DNA of 64,000 nucleotides from Aurantimonas marina (GTDB taxonomy: Bacteria > Pseudomonadota > Alphaproteobacteria > Rhizobiales > Rhizobiaceae), in the NCBI RefSeq assembly GCF_017183135.1, contig NZ_JADDXW010000012.1, forward strand, positions 62,001-126,000. Direction: 5' to 3'. This document shows positions 53,625 to 62,822 of the stretch, piece by piece. The position numbers and the translations under genes are program-made. Position 1 is the stretch's first letter. Every line of letters starts with the position of its first letter. The notes under the pieces were generated by a model. That model saw only the letters and a program-made list of their open reading frames with translations. It did not search any database and was not told where the DNA came from.

Positions 53625-54998
53625 TCAAGCGGCCTGGTGTTTCTCCACGAGGGCGGCCGTCCTGATCACGGCCGCCTCGTCAAAGGCCGCCCCGGCTATC
53701 TGGATACCCATCGGCAGCCCCAGCCGGTCCACCCCACACGGCACGCTGATCGCTGGAAGTCCCAGTAGATTCCACGGATAGGTAAAACGCCAAGAAGTCT
53801 CCAGAACGCTCTCGCGCTTTCCGCCGAGAACGACATCCTTCTGGCCGATTTTCCAGGCCGTGATCGGCATGGTCGGGCCGGCGACCACGTCCACACGGTC
53901 GAAGACACTCTGGAACTTCGCGGCGAGCAGGCTGCGGTAGCGCTCCGCCTGCAGATAGTCGGAGCCGGTGACCAATCGCCCCATCTCGACCAGCAGCCGC
54001 ACGTCCTCACTGTAATCGTCGGTCCGCCCGGCTGCTAGATGCGGCAGGTGATAGGCTGTCGACGAGGCAAGTTCGATCGCGAAAATGGCGCCCAGCCCAT
54101 AGGCGAGTTCCGGCACCTCGAACTCCACCACGCGCGCGCCGACCTGCGCCAGCCGATCGATGGTCGCCTCGACGGCGGCTTCCACTTCGGGGTCCAGAGA
54201 CTCGAAGAAATGATTGCGGCAGACGCCGAGACGTAGCCCTTCCGCGCATTGTCCGGGAATTCCCGCGAGTGCGGTCGGCGGTTCGTTCGCCGAACCGGCA
54301 TCCTTGGCGTCATAGCCGGAAAGGACATCGGTCAGCAGCGCGGCGTCGTGGACGCTGCGCGTCAGTGGCCCGGCGTGATCGAGCGACCAGCTGTGGGGGA
54401 CGATCCCCGACCGGCCGATACGGCCGAAGGTCGGTTTGAAACCGACCGTCCCACATAGGCTTGCCGGAATCCGTATCGAGCCGCCGGTATCGGAGCCCAG
54501 CGCCGCCATGCAGAACCCCGCCGTCACGGCGATGCCGGAGCCGCCGCTAGAGCCGCCCGGTACACGGTCCAAATCGTAGGGATTGCGCGCGGGGGGCGTC
54601 TCCATGCCCCAGGCAAACTCATGCATGCGGGTCTTGCCGATCAGGATGGCGCCGGCCTCGCGCAGCCGCGCCACCGCCGCGCCGTCCTCCTTCGGGAAGG
54701 CGATGTCGGCAAAGGTGCCGGCCGTGGTCGGCATATCGGCGGTCAGGTAATTGTCCTTGACCGCGATCGGGATGCCGTGAAGCGGTCCGAGCGCACGACC
54801 ATCGCGCACCGCCTGTTCGGCCGCGTTCGCCCGTTCGAGCGCATTGTCGGCGACGTGGACGAAGGAGTGGAGCTTGCCGTCGCGCTCCCAGATGCGATCG
54901 AGGCATGCGCCGACCAGATCGACGGGCGACAGGGTGGCCTCACGGATCGCCTTGGCGACCTCGGCGATCGGTGCGTTGTGCGCTGCTGTGATCTCCAT
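53625..54998 (-). CDS. Amidase signature family protein
   Basis: A 457-residue amidase. The Ser-cisSer-Lys set is visible: Lys in IPIAVKDNYL, and the signature GGSSGGSGIAVTAGFCMAALGSDTGGS split over residues 150-175, followed by SLCGTVGFKPTFGRI. It hydrolyses an amide in the cytosol. It is last in the operon and overlaps the small AtzG/GatC-like gene by one base (TGATG). The pairing with such a subunit is that of AtzE and GatA. Biuret, allophanate-like or aryl amides are possible substrates, with no direct evidence. Confidence 0.9.
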   Translation of the reverse strand: MEITAAHNAPIAEVAKAIREATLSPVDLVGACLDRIWERDGKLHSFVHVADNALERANAAEQAVRDGRALGPLHGIPIAVKDNYLTADMPTTAGTFADIAFPKEDGAAVARLREAGAILIGKTRMHEFAWGMETPPARNPYDLDRVPGGSSGGSGIAVTAGFCMAALGSDTGGSIRIPASLCGTVGFKPTFGRIGRSGIVPHSWSLDHAGPLTRSVHDAALLTDVLSGYDAKDAGSANEPPTALAGIPGQCAEGLRLGVCRNHFFESLDPEVEAAVEATIDRLAQVGARVVEFEVPELAYGLGAIFAIELASSTAYHLPHLAAGRTDDYSEDVRLLVEMGRLVTGSDYLQAERYRSLLAAKFQSVFDRVDVVAGPTMPITAWKIGQKDVVLGGKRESVLETSWRFTYPWNLLGLPAISVPCGVDRLGLPMGIQIAGAAFDEAAVIRTAALVEKHQAA

Positions 54999-55177
54999 CA
55001 GGCGCCCTCCCCGCGGCGCAGCGGCCGGAAGACGACCGCCGGGTGGGCATCGCCCAGGTCGAGCTCCCGCAGCGCCGCGATCTGTTCGGCTATCGCCGCA
55101 TAGGCCCTGCGGATCTCCGCCACGCGATCGGCACGGATCAGCGTCTCGGAATCGATCTCGCGCGCTTTGTCCTCCAT
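54998..55177 (-). CDS. Small AtzG/GatC-like amidase partner subunit
   Basis: A 59-residue, mostly helical protein. Two amphipathic helices are followed by the C-terminal pattern GDAHPAVVFRPLRRG. This fits AtzG (and more distantly GatC), short subunits that wrap around the partner amidase. Its position directly before the amidase gene supports this. ATG 55177 follows GGAGAG. Because it is very short, the family call rests mainly on context and the PxxxFRP end. Confidence 0.62.
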   Translation of the reverse strand: MEDKAREIDSETLIRADRVAEIRRAYAAIAEQIAALRELDLGDAHPAVVFRPLRRGEGA

Positions 55178-55197
55178 GGCATCTCTCCTCGTCCGAG

Positions 55198-55941
55198 TCA
55201 CGGCTGGCTGCTGCCGCCCCCGCCGGGCCGGTCCGGCGGCGACTTCAGCAGCAGATCCATCACGTCCTGCGGGAAGGCGCTCGGCCGCTCTCGCCGGGGC
55301 ATGCCCTCGACGAAGGGTGTGAGCTGCAGCTTGGCAATCTCGAAGGTCCGGCGCAGGCGCGCCACCGGATCGGCATCCTCGTCGACGCGCAGATCGATCC
55401 TTGCATAGGTCTCGTCGGCAAAGACCAGAAGCCCCGTCGACTGCTTGCCGCGCTTGTCGCCGCCGGCAGCCTGGGCAGCCTCGAGGCAGCGCATCAGGCG
55501 TTCGCAGAGCGCCTCGCCGGCCGTCGCCGAAAAGCTCGCTTCCATGGCAGCGATCACCTCGGGACCGGTGAGCATGTTCCCCTGGGTTGCGTAGTCCGTG
55601 CCGGTCGCCGATCCGTGGGACGGCGTGCAGGCATCGCCCGTCCAGGAGGCCGAGCGACCGTCGGCGTCGACGACGCCGACCTGCCGCAGATGCGCCTCCG
55701 GGTCGGTCGCCATCGCCGATGCGAGGGCGGATTCGGCGCTCCCCCCCGCCGCAAGCGCGTCGAGAATGGCCAGGGCGAGATAGGGGTTGACCCAGGACTG
55801 GGTGGTCACCGCCCCGATACCGGGCCGCACATATGGACAAATCGATCCGACCGCCGGCACCGCCGAGGCCACCGCCACGCCCAGTTCGCCGGTCCGCGCG
55901 CAGCGGGCCACGATCGAGAAGGTGTTGGCTTCGATGCTCAT
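55198..55941 (-). CDS. DUF1028 family protein (Ntn-hydrolase-like)
   Basis: A 247-residue protein. EANTFSIVARCARTGELGVAVASAVPAVG (about residues 4-32), split here by segments, and TQSWVNPYLALAILD are typical of DUF1028. These proteins resemble Ntn hydrolases and often accompany amidases, peptidases or Liv-type importers. The fold class suggests amide bond hydrolysis. GDACTPSHGSATGTDYATQG is another family segment. It begins 15 bases after livF and precedes the AtzG-like gene by 20. Confidence 0.85.
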   Translation of the reverse strand: MSIEANTFSIVARCARTGELGVAVASAVPAVGSICPYVRPGIGAVTTQSWVNPYLALAILDALAAGGSAESALASAMATDPEAHLRQVGVVDADGRSASWTGDACTPSHGSATGTDYATQGNMLTGPEVIAAMEASFSATAGEALCERLMRCLEAAQAAGGDKRGKQSTGLLVFADETYARIDLRVDEDADPVARLRRTFEIAKLQLTPFVEGMPRRERPSAFPQDVMDLLLKSPPDRPGGGGSSQP

Positions 55942-55956
55942 GGCGGACCTCGCCGG

Positions 55957-56688
55957 CTAGATGCGCAGATGCTGTTCGAGCGTCGCCAGGGCGCCGGCTT
56001 GCGTTACGTCGCCCTGCTCGACGATCTCTCCGATCTTCAGGATCGCGTACCGATCCGCGACCGACAGCGCGAAGGGAAGGTTCTGTTCGACCAGGAGAAT
56101 TGCGACACCGTCCTTGTCCTTCGTCCGGCGCAGGACCTCCGCCATCTTGGTGACCATTGACGGCTGCAAGCCTTCGGAAATCTCGTCGATCAGCATGAGC
56201 TTGGGTCGGGCGACGAGGCTGCGCGACAAAAGCAGCATCTTCTGTTCGCCGCCGCTCAGAGTGCCAGCGCGCTGCCGGAAGCGTCGCGCGATCACCGGGA
56301 ACGCCGCTTCCACATCGCCCATCCGCTCGTCCAGCAGGCCATCGCGGGCGACGCCGAGACGCAGGTTCTCCTCGACCGTCAGATCCTGGAAGATCGCGTA
56401 TTCCTGCGGCGTATACGCCAGCGATTGGCGCGCGTTCAGATGGGGCGGCCGATTGGCGATCTCCTGACCTTCCAGCCGAATCGAACCGCTTGTGGCCCGC
56501 AGGAATCCCATGATGGTCTTCAGGAGCGTGGACTTTCCCATGCCGTTCTTGCCGAGGATCACCAGGATTTCACCGCTGGCGATCGAGAAGGAGACGTCGC
56601 GAATGACAGTCGCGGCACTATAGCCGCTGCTCAGCCCCTCCACCGCCAGCCGCGCCTTGACCGATTCTCTCTTGGCCGATGCGCTCAT
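55957..56688 (-). CDS. Branched-chain-type ABC transporter ATPase (LivF-like)
   Basis: A 243-residue ATPase with Walker A GKNGMGKSTL, Q loop YTPQEYAIFQDL, signature LSGGEQKMLLLSRSL and Walker B LMLIDEISEGL. It is the second ATPase of a Liv-type importer; the first is fused to the permease encoded before it. Its ATG overlaps that stop (ATGA). The signature and ligand set are those of the amide/urea/amino-acid importer class. Confidence 0.92.
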   Translation of the reverse strand: MSASAKRESVKARLAVEGLSSGYSAATVIRDVSFSIASGEILVILGKNGMGKSTLLKTIMGFLRATSGSIRLEGQEIANRPPHLNARQSLAYTPQEYAIFQDLTVEENLRLGVARDGLLDERMGDVEAAFPVIARRFRQRAGTLSGGEQKMLLLSRSLVARPKLMLIDEISEGLQPSMVTKMAEVLRRTKDKDGVAILLVEQNLPFALSVADRYAILKIGEIVEQGDVTQAGALATLEQHLRI

Positions 56689-58502
56689 GACGCGGCCTCG
56701 AGATCCTGCCCGGCGTAGACGGCCTTGACGAGGTCGGAGGAGACGACCTCCTCGACGGTTCCGTCGAGCAGCAGTTTGCCCTGGTGCAGCACGACGATTC
56801 GGTCAGATATCTCGCGGACGAAGTCGAGGTCGTGCTCGATCAGGAACACGCACAGCCCGTACTCCGCGACCAATCGGGTGAGGACGTGGCCGATGGCCGT
56901 GCGTTCCGGCTTGGTCAATCCCGCGGTCGGCTCGTCGAGCAGCAGCACGCGCGGCTCGGTGGCCAGCACCATCGCAAGCTCGAGGCCCCGCTTCATGCCA
57001 TGCGACAGATATCGGCTCTCCAGCCCGAGCTGCAGGTCGAGTCCGGTCGCCTTCAGAATCTCCAGGGCGGGTTCAGGTAGCGCGACCGTGCCGCTGCGAA
57101 CGAAGCTCTTGGCACCGTCGATCCGAAACCGGGCGAGACGCAGGCAGTCGCCGACGGTGAGGCTGTCGAAGAGGCTGGTATTCTGGAAGCTACGCCCGAC
57201 GCCGAGCCCGACGATCTTCTGGGGCGAGTTCCGACCGATCTCATGACCGGCGACGACCACTTGCCCCCCCGTTCTTTCAGTGCCGTTGCTGATGCAGCGC
57301 ATCAGCGTCGTTTTGCCGGCGCCATTCGGCCCGACGATGCTGAGAAGCTGGCCGGCCCGGCCTTCCACCGTGATGCCGTCGAGCACCGTCAGGCTGCCAT
57401 AACGGCAGGTCAGGCCATCGATCATAATGGGGGCCACAGCAGGGTCCACCGCATCCGCGCGACGGCCGCTGGTTAAGGCAAGGGTGATGTCCGGGCCGTG
57501 CCGGACATCGCCAGCCTTTACATCGCGCATACGGTAGCGGTGCCAACCCGCGGTGGCCAGCGACGCGAAGCCGTTCGGCAGAACGATGATGACGACGACG
57601 AAAGCCACGCCGACGATGAATTTCCACAGAAAGGGGAGACTGCCCGAGAGATAGGAGGATGTAACGTCGATGCCGATGGCGCCAAGGACGGGGCCGATCA
57701 AGGTGCCGCGTCCGCCGAGTGCCACCCAGATGAGCGACTCTGTGCCGAGCAGGAAGCCGCCGAGTTCGGGTGCGACGACGTTGGTGAACGCGGCGTAGCC
57801 GAATCCTGCGATGGCGCCGACGGCACCGCAGGCGACGAAGAGTCCCGTCTTGATGCGCGAGACGGGAATGCCGAGATAGGCGCAGCGATCTTCGTTTTCC
57901 CGAATCGCGACGAGGATGCGGCCGTAGTCGCTGCGCACGAACAGCCAGGCGACGGACGCCACCATGATCAGTAGCACGCCGGCGATGACGAACCAGGTGT
58001 CGATCGACCAGTAATAGGTCGGAAAGCCCGACAGGCCGCTGCTCGAACCCGTGAAGCGTCCGCCCGCGAAGATGATCTGCACCAGCACGATCGGCAGGGC
58101 GAGGGTCATGATCGACGAATAGAGGGGCGAGGCGCCGTGATAGAAGGACAGAAGGCCCACCAGCCAGGCCGTCAGCGCGGCAACGAGGACGCCGATCAAC
58201 AGTGCCGCGATCGCCCAACCCGGACCGAAGCCCCAATGGGTGAAAACTAGGGCGCAGGCATAGGCGCCGATGCCGAAGAACGCGGACTGCCCGAAGGTGA
58301 GAATTCCCGCATAGCCCCAGACGAGATCGACGGTCAGAGCCAGCACGCCGAGGAACAGCGCGCGGATCAGCACATTCGTCATGTAGGTGTCGAGATAGAA
58401 CGGTGCGGTCAGGATGATGGCCAGGGCGGCGGCCGCGCCGATCGCAGTTCGCCAGACCTGTCGGGACGAGCGCTCGGACGCTTCCGAGGTGATGTCAGCC
58501 AC
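56685..58502 (-). CDS. Fused Liv-type permease and ATPase (LivM-LivG)
   Basis: A 605-residue fusion. Residues about 15-320 are a LivM-type permease with nine or ten helices (GYAGILTFGQSAFFGIGAY, AIRENEDRCAYLGI). After a hydrophilic linker (about 325-365), the LivG-type ATPase follows with Walker A GPNGAGKTTL, Q-loop region GRSFQNTSLFDSL and Walker B VLLLDEPTAGL. The fusion fixes permease to ATPase at 1:1. Start GTG 58502 overlaps the end of livH by eight bases. LivM-LivG fusions exist elsewhere but are less common than separate genes. Confidence 0.92.
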   Translation of the reverse strand: MADITSEASERSSRQVWRTAIGAAAALAIILTAPFYLDTYMTNVLIRALFLGVLALTVDLVWGYAGILTFGQSAFFGIGAYACALVFTHWGFGPGWAIAALLIGVLVAALTAWLVGLLSFYHGASPLYSSIMTLALPIVLVQIIFAGGRFTGSSSGLSGFPTYYWSIDTWFVIAGVLLIMVASVAWLFVRSDYGRILVAIRENEDRCAYLGIPVSRIKTGLFVACGAVGAIAGFGYAAFTNVVAPELGGFLLGTESLIWVALGGRGTLIGPVLGAIGIDVTSSYLSGSLPFLWKFIVGVAFVVVIIVLPNGFASLATAGWHRYRMRDVKAGDVRHGPDITLALTSGRRADAVDPAVAPIMIDGLTCRYGSLTVLDGITVEGRAGQLLSIVGPNGAGKTTLMRCISNGTERTGGQVVVAGHEIGRNSPQKIVGLGVGRSFQNTSLFDSLTVGDCLRLARFRIDGAKSFVRSGTVALPEPALEILKATGLDLQLGLESRYLSHGMKRGLELAMVLATEPRVLLLDEPTAGLTKPERTAIGHVLTRLVAEYGLCVFLIEHDLDFVREISDRIVVLHQGKLLLDGTVEEVVSSDLVKAVYAGQDLEAAS

Positions 58503-59331
58503 GTGAGAGTCCTTGAGGTTTGATGCGCAGGATCACCGCGGCCAGAACGACAATCGTAATACCGCCAATGATCGGGCTGACGAAAGTGCTGACCAGCACC
58601 TGCGCCCCACCCAGCAGCAGGGATGCCAGGGCAAGACCCGGGATCGCGACGCCGGACACCAGCACCAGCATGAACGAGTTCACCAGCCAGGGCAGCCCCA
58701 TGTTCGGATCGACGGACAGCAGCGGGGTAATGAGCGCGCCGGCCGCGCAGGCGAGCGCCGCGCCGAGCCCGAACGTCATCGCGCGAACCCTGACGCTGTC
58801 GATGCCGAGCCCCCGGGCCAGATCTTCATTCATGATCACTGCACGGGCGTTCAGGCCGAAGCGGGTCAGGTAGAGAAGCGCGGTCAGGAGCACACCGAGG
58901 ATCACGGCCGCTCCGACAAGGATCAGCCGCCAGGCGGAATAGGAGGTGGCGAGCAGTTCGGCTGTTCCTGAAATCGGACTGGCGGCGAACTGCACTTCGC
59001 GTCCGAAGATGAAGACGATGACCTGCGCGATAACGATGCCCAAGCCCCATGTCGCCAGGATCGCGTCGAGGGGACGGGAATAGAGCGGCCGGACCACGAG
59101 CCGTTCGACGACGACGCCAAGCACGAAGCCGACGGCGGCCGCGGCCGGTATCGTCAGCCAGGCGTTATAGCCGGCGTCCGTGACGACGTGGGCGGCATAG
59201 CCCCCTACGGTCAGGAAGGCGCCGTGGGCGAAGTTGATCAGTTTCATGACGCCGAGGATGATCATTAGCCCGGCGGCGACGATGAACAGCATCGAGGCGG
59301 TCGTCAGGATGTCGAGGAAAAGCGTCGCCAT
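58495..59331 (-). CDS. Branched-chain-type ABC transporter permease (LivH-like)
   Basis: A 278-residue permease with about eight hydrophobic helices. MKLINFAHGAFLTVGGYAA and LYSRPLDAILATWGLGI are typical LivH motifs, and RGLGIDSVRVRAMTFGLGAALA follows. It forms the second half of the channel with the fused LivM domain. ATG 59331 follows GGGAGC; the frame upstream to 59400 is in the intergenic space. It lies 79 bases after the binding protein gene. Confidence 0.92.
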   Translation of the reverse strand: MATLFLDILTTASMLFIVAAGLMIILGVMKLINFAHGAFLTVGGYAAHVVTDAGYNAWLTIPAAAAVGFVLGVVVERLVVRPLYSRPLDAILATWGLGIVIAQVIVFIFGREVQFAASPISGTAELLATSYSAWRLILVGAAVILGVLLTALLYLTRFGLNARAVIMNEDLARGLGIDSVRVRAMTFGLGAALACAAGALITPLLSVDPNMGLPWLVNSFMLVLVSGVAIPGLALASLLLGGAQVLVSTFVSPIIGGITIVVLAAVILRIKPQGLSRG

Positions 59332-59410
59332 CCGGGCTCCCTTGCAGTTGTTGTCAGGAATGGGTGGGTCGGCGGAGGAGCCGCCGACCACTCGGTTCAA
59401 GCCGGAACGG

Positions 59411-60562
59411 TCAAAGGTTCGGGCACTGCTCGCCCGGATCGACGTTATCGAAGGTCTTGATCACCTCGACACCACCTTCGGCCGTCACCTGGCCCAGATA
59501 CATCGTCAGCGGCGTGTGATGCTGCTTGCTCATCTGGATGGGGCCGCGGGGACCGGTGTAGGAAACCTCCGGCAGCGCGTCGACGACCGCCTGCGGTTCG
59601 GTCGACCCGGCCTTTTCGACAGCGGCCTTATAAAGGTAGATGGCCTCGTACTGGGGCACCGACAGGTCGTTCGGCGTCTTCAGCTCGTCACCGAACTTCG
59701 CCTTCATCGCGGCAAGAAATTTCTGGTTCTCGGGACTCTCGATCCCGGTCAGGTAGGACTGGGAGATGAAGATGTCAGTCGCATCGCCGCCCATGTTCTT
59801 CGCTGTCCCCTCGTCGACAGCGAGATTGCCGTAGGGAATCGTGACGCCCGCGTTTCGCAATTGCTTGGTCAGCGTCACGTTGGGCGCGCCACCGGCCGTC
59901 GAGGTGATGAGCGCGTCCGGATTCTTCGACTTGAGATCGCTGATAATCGCCGTCCAGTCGGACCCGTCCATCGGCAGGTACTCTTCGCCCAGCACCTTGC
60001 CGCCGCGTTCCTCGATGTAGGAGCGGGTGAATTCCAGCATGCCGCGGCCGAAATCGTAGTCGCTGCCGATCAGGTAGAACGACTTGGCGTTCAGATTGTC
60101 GGCGAAGTGGTCGACGATCGGCTTGACCTGCTGTTCGGGAACCCAGGCGTCGACATACATCCAGGGACTGCAGGAGCGGCCTTCATAGAAGGATGTGTAG
60201 ATGAACGGCTTGCCGGCGCGGTTGACGATCGGCAGTCCGGCGTTGCGCGCGGCACTGGTCTCCATCGAGATCAGGACGTCAACGTCGCTCTGAAAGACGA
60301 GCGAATCGAAGGCGCGCTGGGCACCTTGGGCGCCACTGCCGTCGTCGGCGACGACGAGCTCGACCTGTTGGCCCAATATGCCCCCGGCCGCGTTAATTTC
60401 CTCGGCGGCGAGCTCACTCGACTGCACGACCGACGGCGCGACCACGCTGTTGGCGCCGCTAAGGCCGACGGGAATGCCGATCTTCACGGTTTCCTGCGCC
60501 GCGGCGCTGTGCACCATGGCTCCAGCGAGAGCCAGACTTCCAGCCCATTGAACAACTCTCAT
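59411..60562 (-). CDS. Liv-type ABC transporter substrate-binding protein
   Basis: A 383-residue periplasmic binding protein of the type I fold. The signal peptide ends near HSAAA. VKIGIPVGLSGANSVVAPS, EINAAGGILGQQVELVVAD and YLIGSDYDFGRGM resemble the branch that binds urea and short amides (AmiC/UrtA-like), not leucine itself. The nitrilase and amidase in the operon suggest an amide, nitrile or ureide ligand. ATG 60562 is set by the signal peptide. It starts 29 bases after the nitrilase-family gene. Confidence 0.87.
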   Translation of the reverse strand: MRVVQWAGSLALAGAMVHSAAAQETVKIGIPVGLSGANSVVAPSVVQSSELAAEEINAAGGILGQQVELVVADDGSGAQGAQRAFDSLVFQSDVDVLISMETSAARNAGLPIVNRAGKPFIYTSFYEGRSCSPWMYVDAWVPEQQVKPIVDHFADNLNAKSFYLIGSDYDFGRGMLEFTRSYIEERGGKVLGEEYLPMDGSDWTAIISDLKSKNPDALITSTAGGAPNVTLTKQLRNAGVTIPYGNLAVDEGTAKNMGGDATDIFISQSYLTGIESPENQKFLAAMKAKFGDELKTPNDLSVPQYEAIYLYKAAVEKAGSTEPQAVVDALPEVSYTGPRGPIQMSKQHHTPLTMYLGQVTAEGGVEVIKTFDNVDPGEQCPNL

Positions 60563-60591
60563 GGCGATTTCCCTGTTTGAGATGGCTCGTA

Positions 60592-61461
60592 TCAGTACCA
60601 GTTGGGGCGAGCCGTTGTGCCCAACATTTCCCCGTAGAGATCGGTCCGCCGATCCCGCATGACTTGATTGAAGGAATTCCAGTTGCGCTGCCTGCGAGCC
60701 TGCGAGAGGTCGCAGACGGCCGTAATCATCTCGGTTTCGCAATGGCTGGCCGGCCCCGCGATGGGCCATCCGTTGTGATCGACGATGAGGCTTTGCCCGA
60801 TGAAGGGTTGCCCACGTTCCATCCCAACCCTGTCGCAGGCCGCGACCACCATCGAGTTGCTGTGCGCCGCCCCCATGCACAGGACATTGGCCATGGCGGG
60901 CAGCCCGTCGGGCTGCTTCTCCATCGGAACCCAATTGGTCGGGACACAGACGAGATCCGCTCCTTGCAGGGCGAGAAGCCGCCAGGCTTCCGGAAACCAC
61001 CCGTCGTAGCAAATCAGGACGCCGAGACGACCGAAGGACGTATGGAACACCGGAAAGCCGAGGTCGCCACGCTCGAAATAGAGGGCCTCGGCGTCCCACA
61101 GATGATTCTTTCGATAGGTTCCGACGGGACCATCCGGACCGACAACGATGGCGCTGTTGTAGAGCCGCACGCCGTCACGCTCGAGGAAGCCGGCGACGAG
61201 GTACACATTCCGCTCCGCCGCCGCTTTTACCCAGGCCGCAATGGAGGGGCCGGTCGCCGCATCTTCCGACAGTTCGAAGGCCTCCTGGCGGGAGGCGAGG
61301 ACGTATCCGGAATTGCAGAGCTCGGGCAGGACGATGAGGTCCGAGCCAGCATCCGCGGCGCTCGCGATCAGCGACAGGCTGGTCGCCACGTTCCTTTCCA
61401 ACTCTCCGATCCGCGGCTCGAACTGGGCACACGAAATCTGAAGCGTTGATCCCTTCGTCAT
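60592..61461 (-). CDS. Carbon-nitrogen hydrolase (nitrilase superfamily)
   Basis: A 289-residue nitrilase-superfamily enzyme with the complete triad: Glu47 in VLPELCNSGY, Lys118 in TYRKNHLWD and Cys151 in LICYDGWFPE. The Glu-Lys-Cys spacing fits amidases and N-carbamoylases of the superfamily better than true nitrilases. It is first in the eight-gene operon, so it may act on the imported compound before the amidase. The upstream 278 bases separate it from an XRE-cupin regulator on the same strand. Confidence 0.9.
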   Translation of the reverse strand: MTKGSTLQISCAQFEPRIGELERNVATSLSLIASAADAGSDLIVLPELCNSGYVLASRQEAFELSEDAATGPSIAAWVKAAAERNVYLVAGFLERDGVRLYNSAIVVGPDGPVGTYRKNHLWDAEALYFERGDLGFPVFHTSFGRLGVLICYDGWFPEAWRLLALQGADLVCVPTNWVPMEKQPDGLPAMANVLCMGAAHSNSMVVAACDRVGMERGQPFIGQSLIVDHNGWPIAGPASHCETEMITAVCDLSQARRQRNWNSFNQVMRDRRTDLYGEMLGTTARPNWY

Positions 61462-61739
61462 GAAAAGCCCCTTCCCAGGAGATCATTCGCATCGACCGTT
61501 CAACCGCTACAACTTCTTCGCCACCTCGGCTTGAACCGAGGTCGATCCTGCAGCGCGTTCCCGATCGTATCCGATCGAGCCGCCCATTCAAGTGACTTGA
61601 ACGAGGAAATGAAGAAAATTTGTGCGCGCTCAATAAACTGGCACACTGCGGCCTTCTTCATCGTTCGCGCTTCCCGATAGGCGCACCGGGAGCACATTTT
61701 TCGACCTATTGGCGGCAGAGCAGTGAGCGCCCGCTCCGT

Positions 61740-62321
61740 TCAGAATGTCGGGGGCGTGTTAACCCAGAGAATGCGGGCCACTTCCGCGCCATCATTCCGA
61801 TATTCGTGTGCCTTCTCGGATCGGAATGCGAAGGAGTCGCCGACGCCCAGCCGATATTCGACACGCTCCACGACCAGCGTGATCGTCCCTTCGAGGACAA
61901 AGCCCATTTCCTCACCGACATGACTGAAGGCGCCATCGGTCGAGCCGCCCGGGTTCACGATATGGATGTTGGCTTCCAATAGGTGTTGCCGTGCGATGGG
62001 GGGCAATCGCTCCAGCATTATCCCGACGCCGCTGCGGGATCGGCCCAGTCCGATCAAAGGGCGTTCGCCGGCCCTGTGCACGACGGTGTCCGCATCCTCT
62101 GCGGCCTGAAAAAGGAAGGCAATATTGATCCCGAGGGCATCGACCAGCTTTCTCAGCATGGTCAGCGTCGGGTTGACCTTCCCTGTCTCAACCTTGGATA
62201 GCATGCTCTCGGAGCACCCAACCTTCTGGGCGAGTTGTTTAAGCGAGAGGTTGTGCAGCATTCGCATGTGACGCAACTTCAGGCCAAGATTGTGGGGAAG
62301 CGGGTCATCCTTACCACTCAT
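61740..62321 (-). CDS. XRE-family regulator with cupin sensor domain
   Basis: A 193-residue two-domain regulator. The HTH (about residues 10-65) shows LGLKLRHMRMLHNLSLKQLA and SMLSKVETGKVNPTLTMLRKL. The C-terminal cupin (about 115-190) shows HVGEEMGFVLEGTITLVVE and GDSFAFRSEKAHEYRN. Such proteins sense small metabolites through the cupin. It lies directly upstream of the nitrilase-amidase operon and is the best candidate for its control. ATG 62321 (MSGKDD) is used; ATG 62357 is another in-frame start. Confidence 0.88.
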   Translation of the reverse strand: MSGKDDPLPHNLGLKLRHMRMLHNLSLKQLAQKVGCSESMLSKVETGKVNPTLTMLRKLVDALGINIAFLFQAAEDADTVVHRAGERPLIGLGRSRSGVGIMLERLPPIARQHLLEANIHIVNPGGSTDGAFSHVGEEMGFVLEGTITLVVERVEYRLGVGDSFAFRSEKAHEYRNDGAEVARILWVNTPPTF

Positions 62322-62822
62322 ACGAAGTCGCCCCCGGTCCGTTGTATCCTCCCTCATGCCGCTTACGGCGGGGATCTGTACGCCTTTCATAAATCGATCG
62401 GCGGAAGAAGTGGAACCCGCATCCATCCATAAAAATCCGGCTTGCTATCTTCCTGGAATCGGTTTCACTCACAGATAAAGATGGCCGCGATACTTCTTTC
62501 CAATTCAGGGCGCGCTTCTGTTTCCTGGCAGTCTGATGCTGCGCAACAGCCGTATTGGTATCGACGAGGACAAGGGCCTACGCCCGTCATTCGTTAATAT
62601 GTGCGTCTGGACGCGTCAGCTTCGCTTGCAAATCGGCAGAGTCCCGACGAACTGGATGGACTTGCCTGGAAAAAGTGAAGAACTCATCTGAAGGAAAGAG
62701 GCGCAAATGATGGGCAACGGGCCGCGCCGGTTCGGGAAGGAAGTCGCGGCGGGAGCACTGGCAACCGCGACGAGCGGGTAGCTGTCGTCGATCAGCCGAA
62801 CGGTTCAGGAATCGACGATGGG
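62322..62822. other. Intergenic region between the XRE regulator and the SDR gene
   Basis: 501 bases without a supported long gene. The only suggestive element is the short ORF at 62707-62781 (plus), with the good site AAGGAAAGAGG before its ATG. Confidence 0.45.
62707..62781 (+). other. 24-codon ORF resembling a truncated Tat signal peptide
   Basis: The ORF begins MMGNGPRRFGKEVAAGALATATSG and stops at TAG. Twin Arg, Phe and Lys followed by an alanine-rich helix look like the start of a Tat-exported protein cut off after the leader. It may be chance. Confidence 0.3.
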
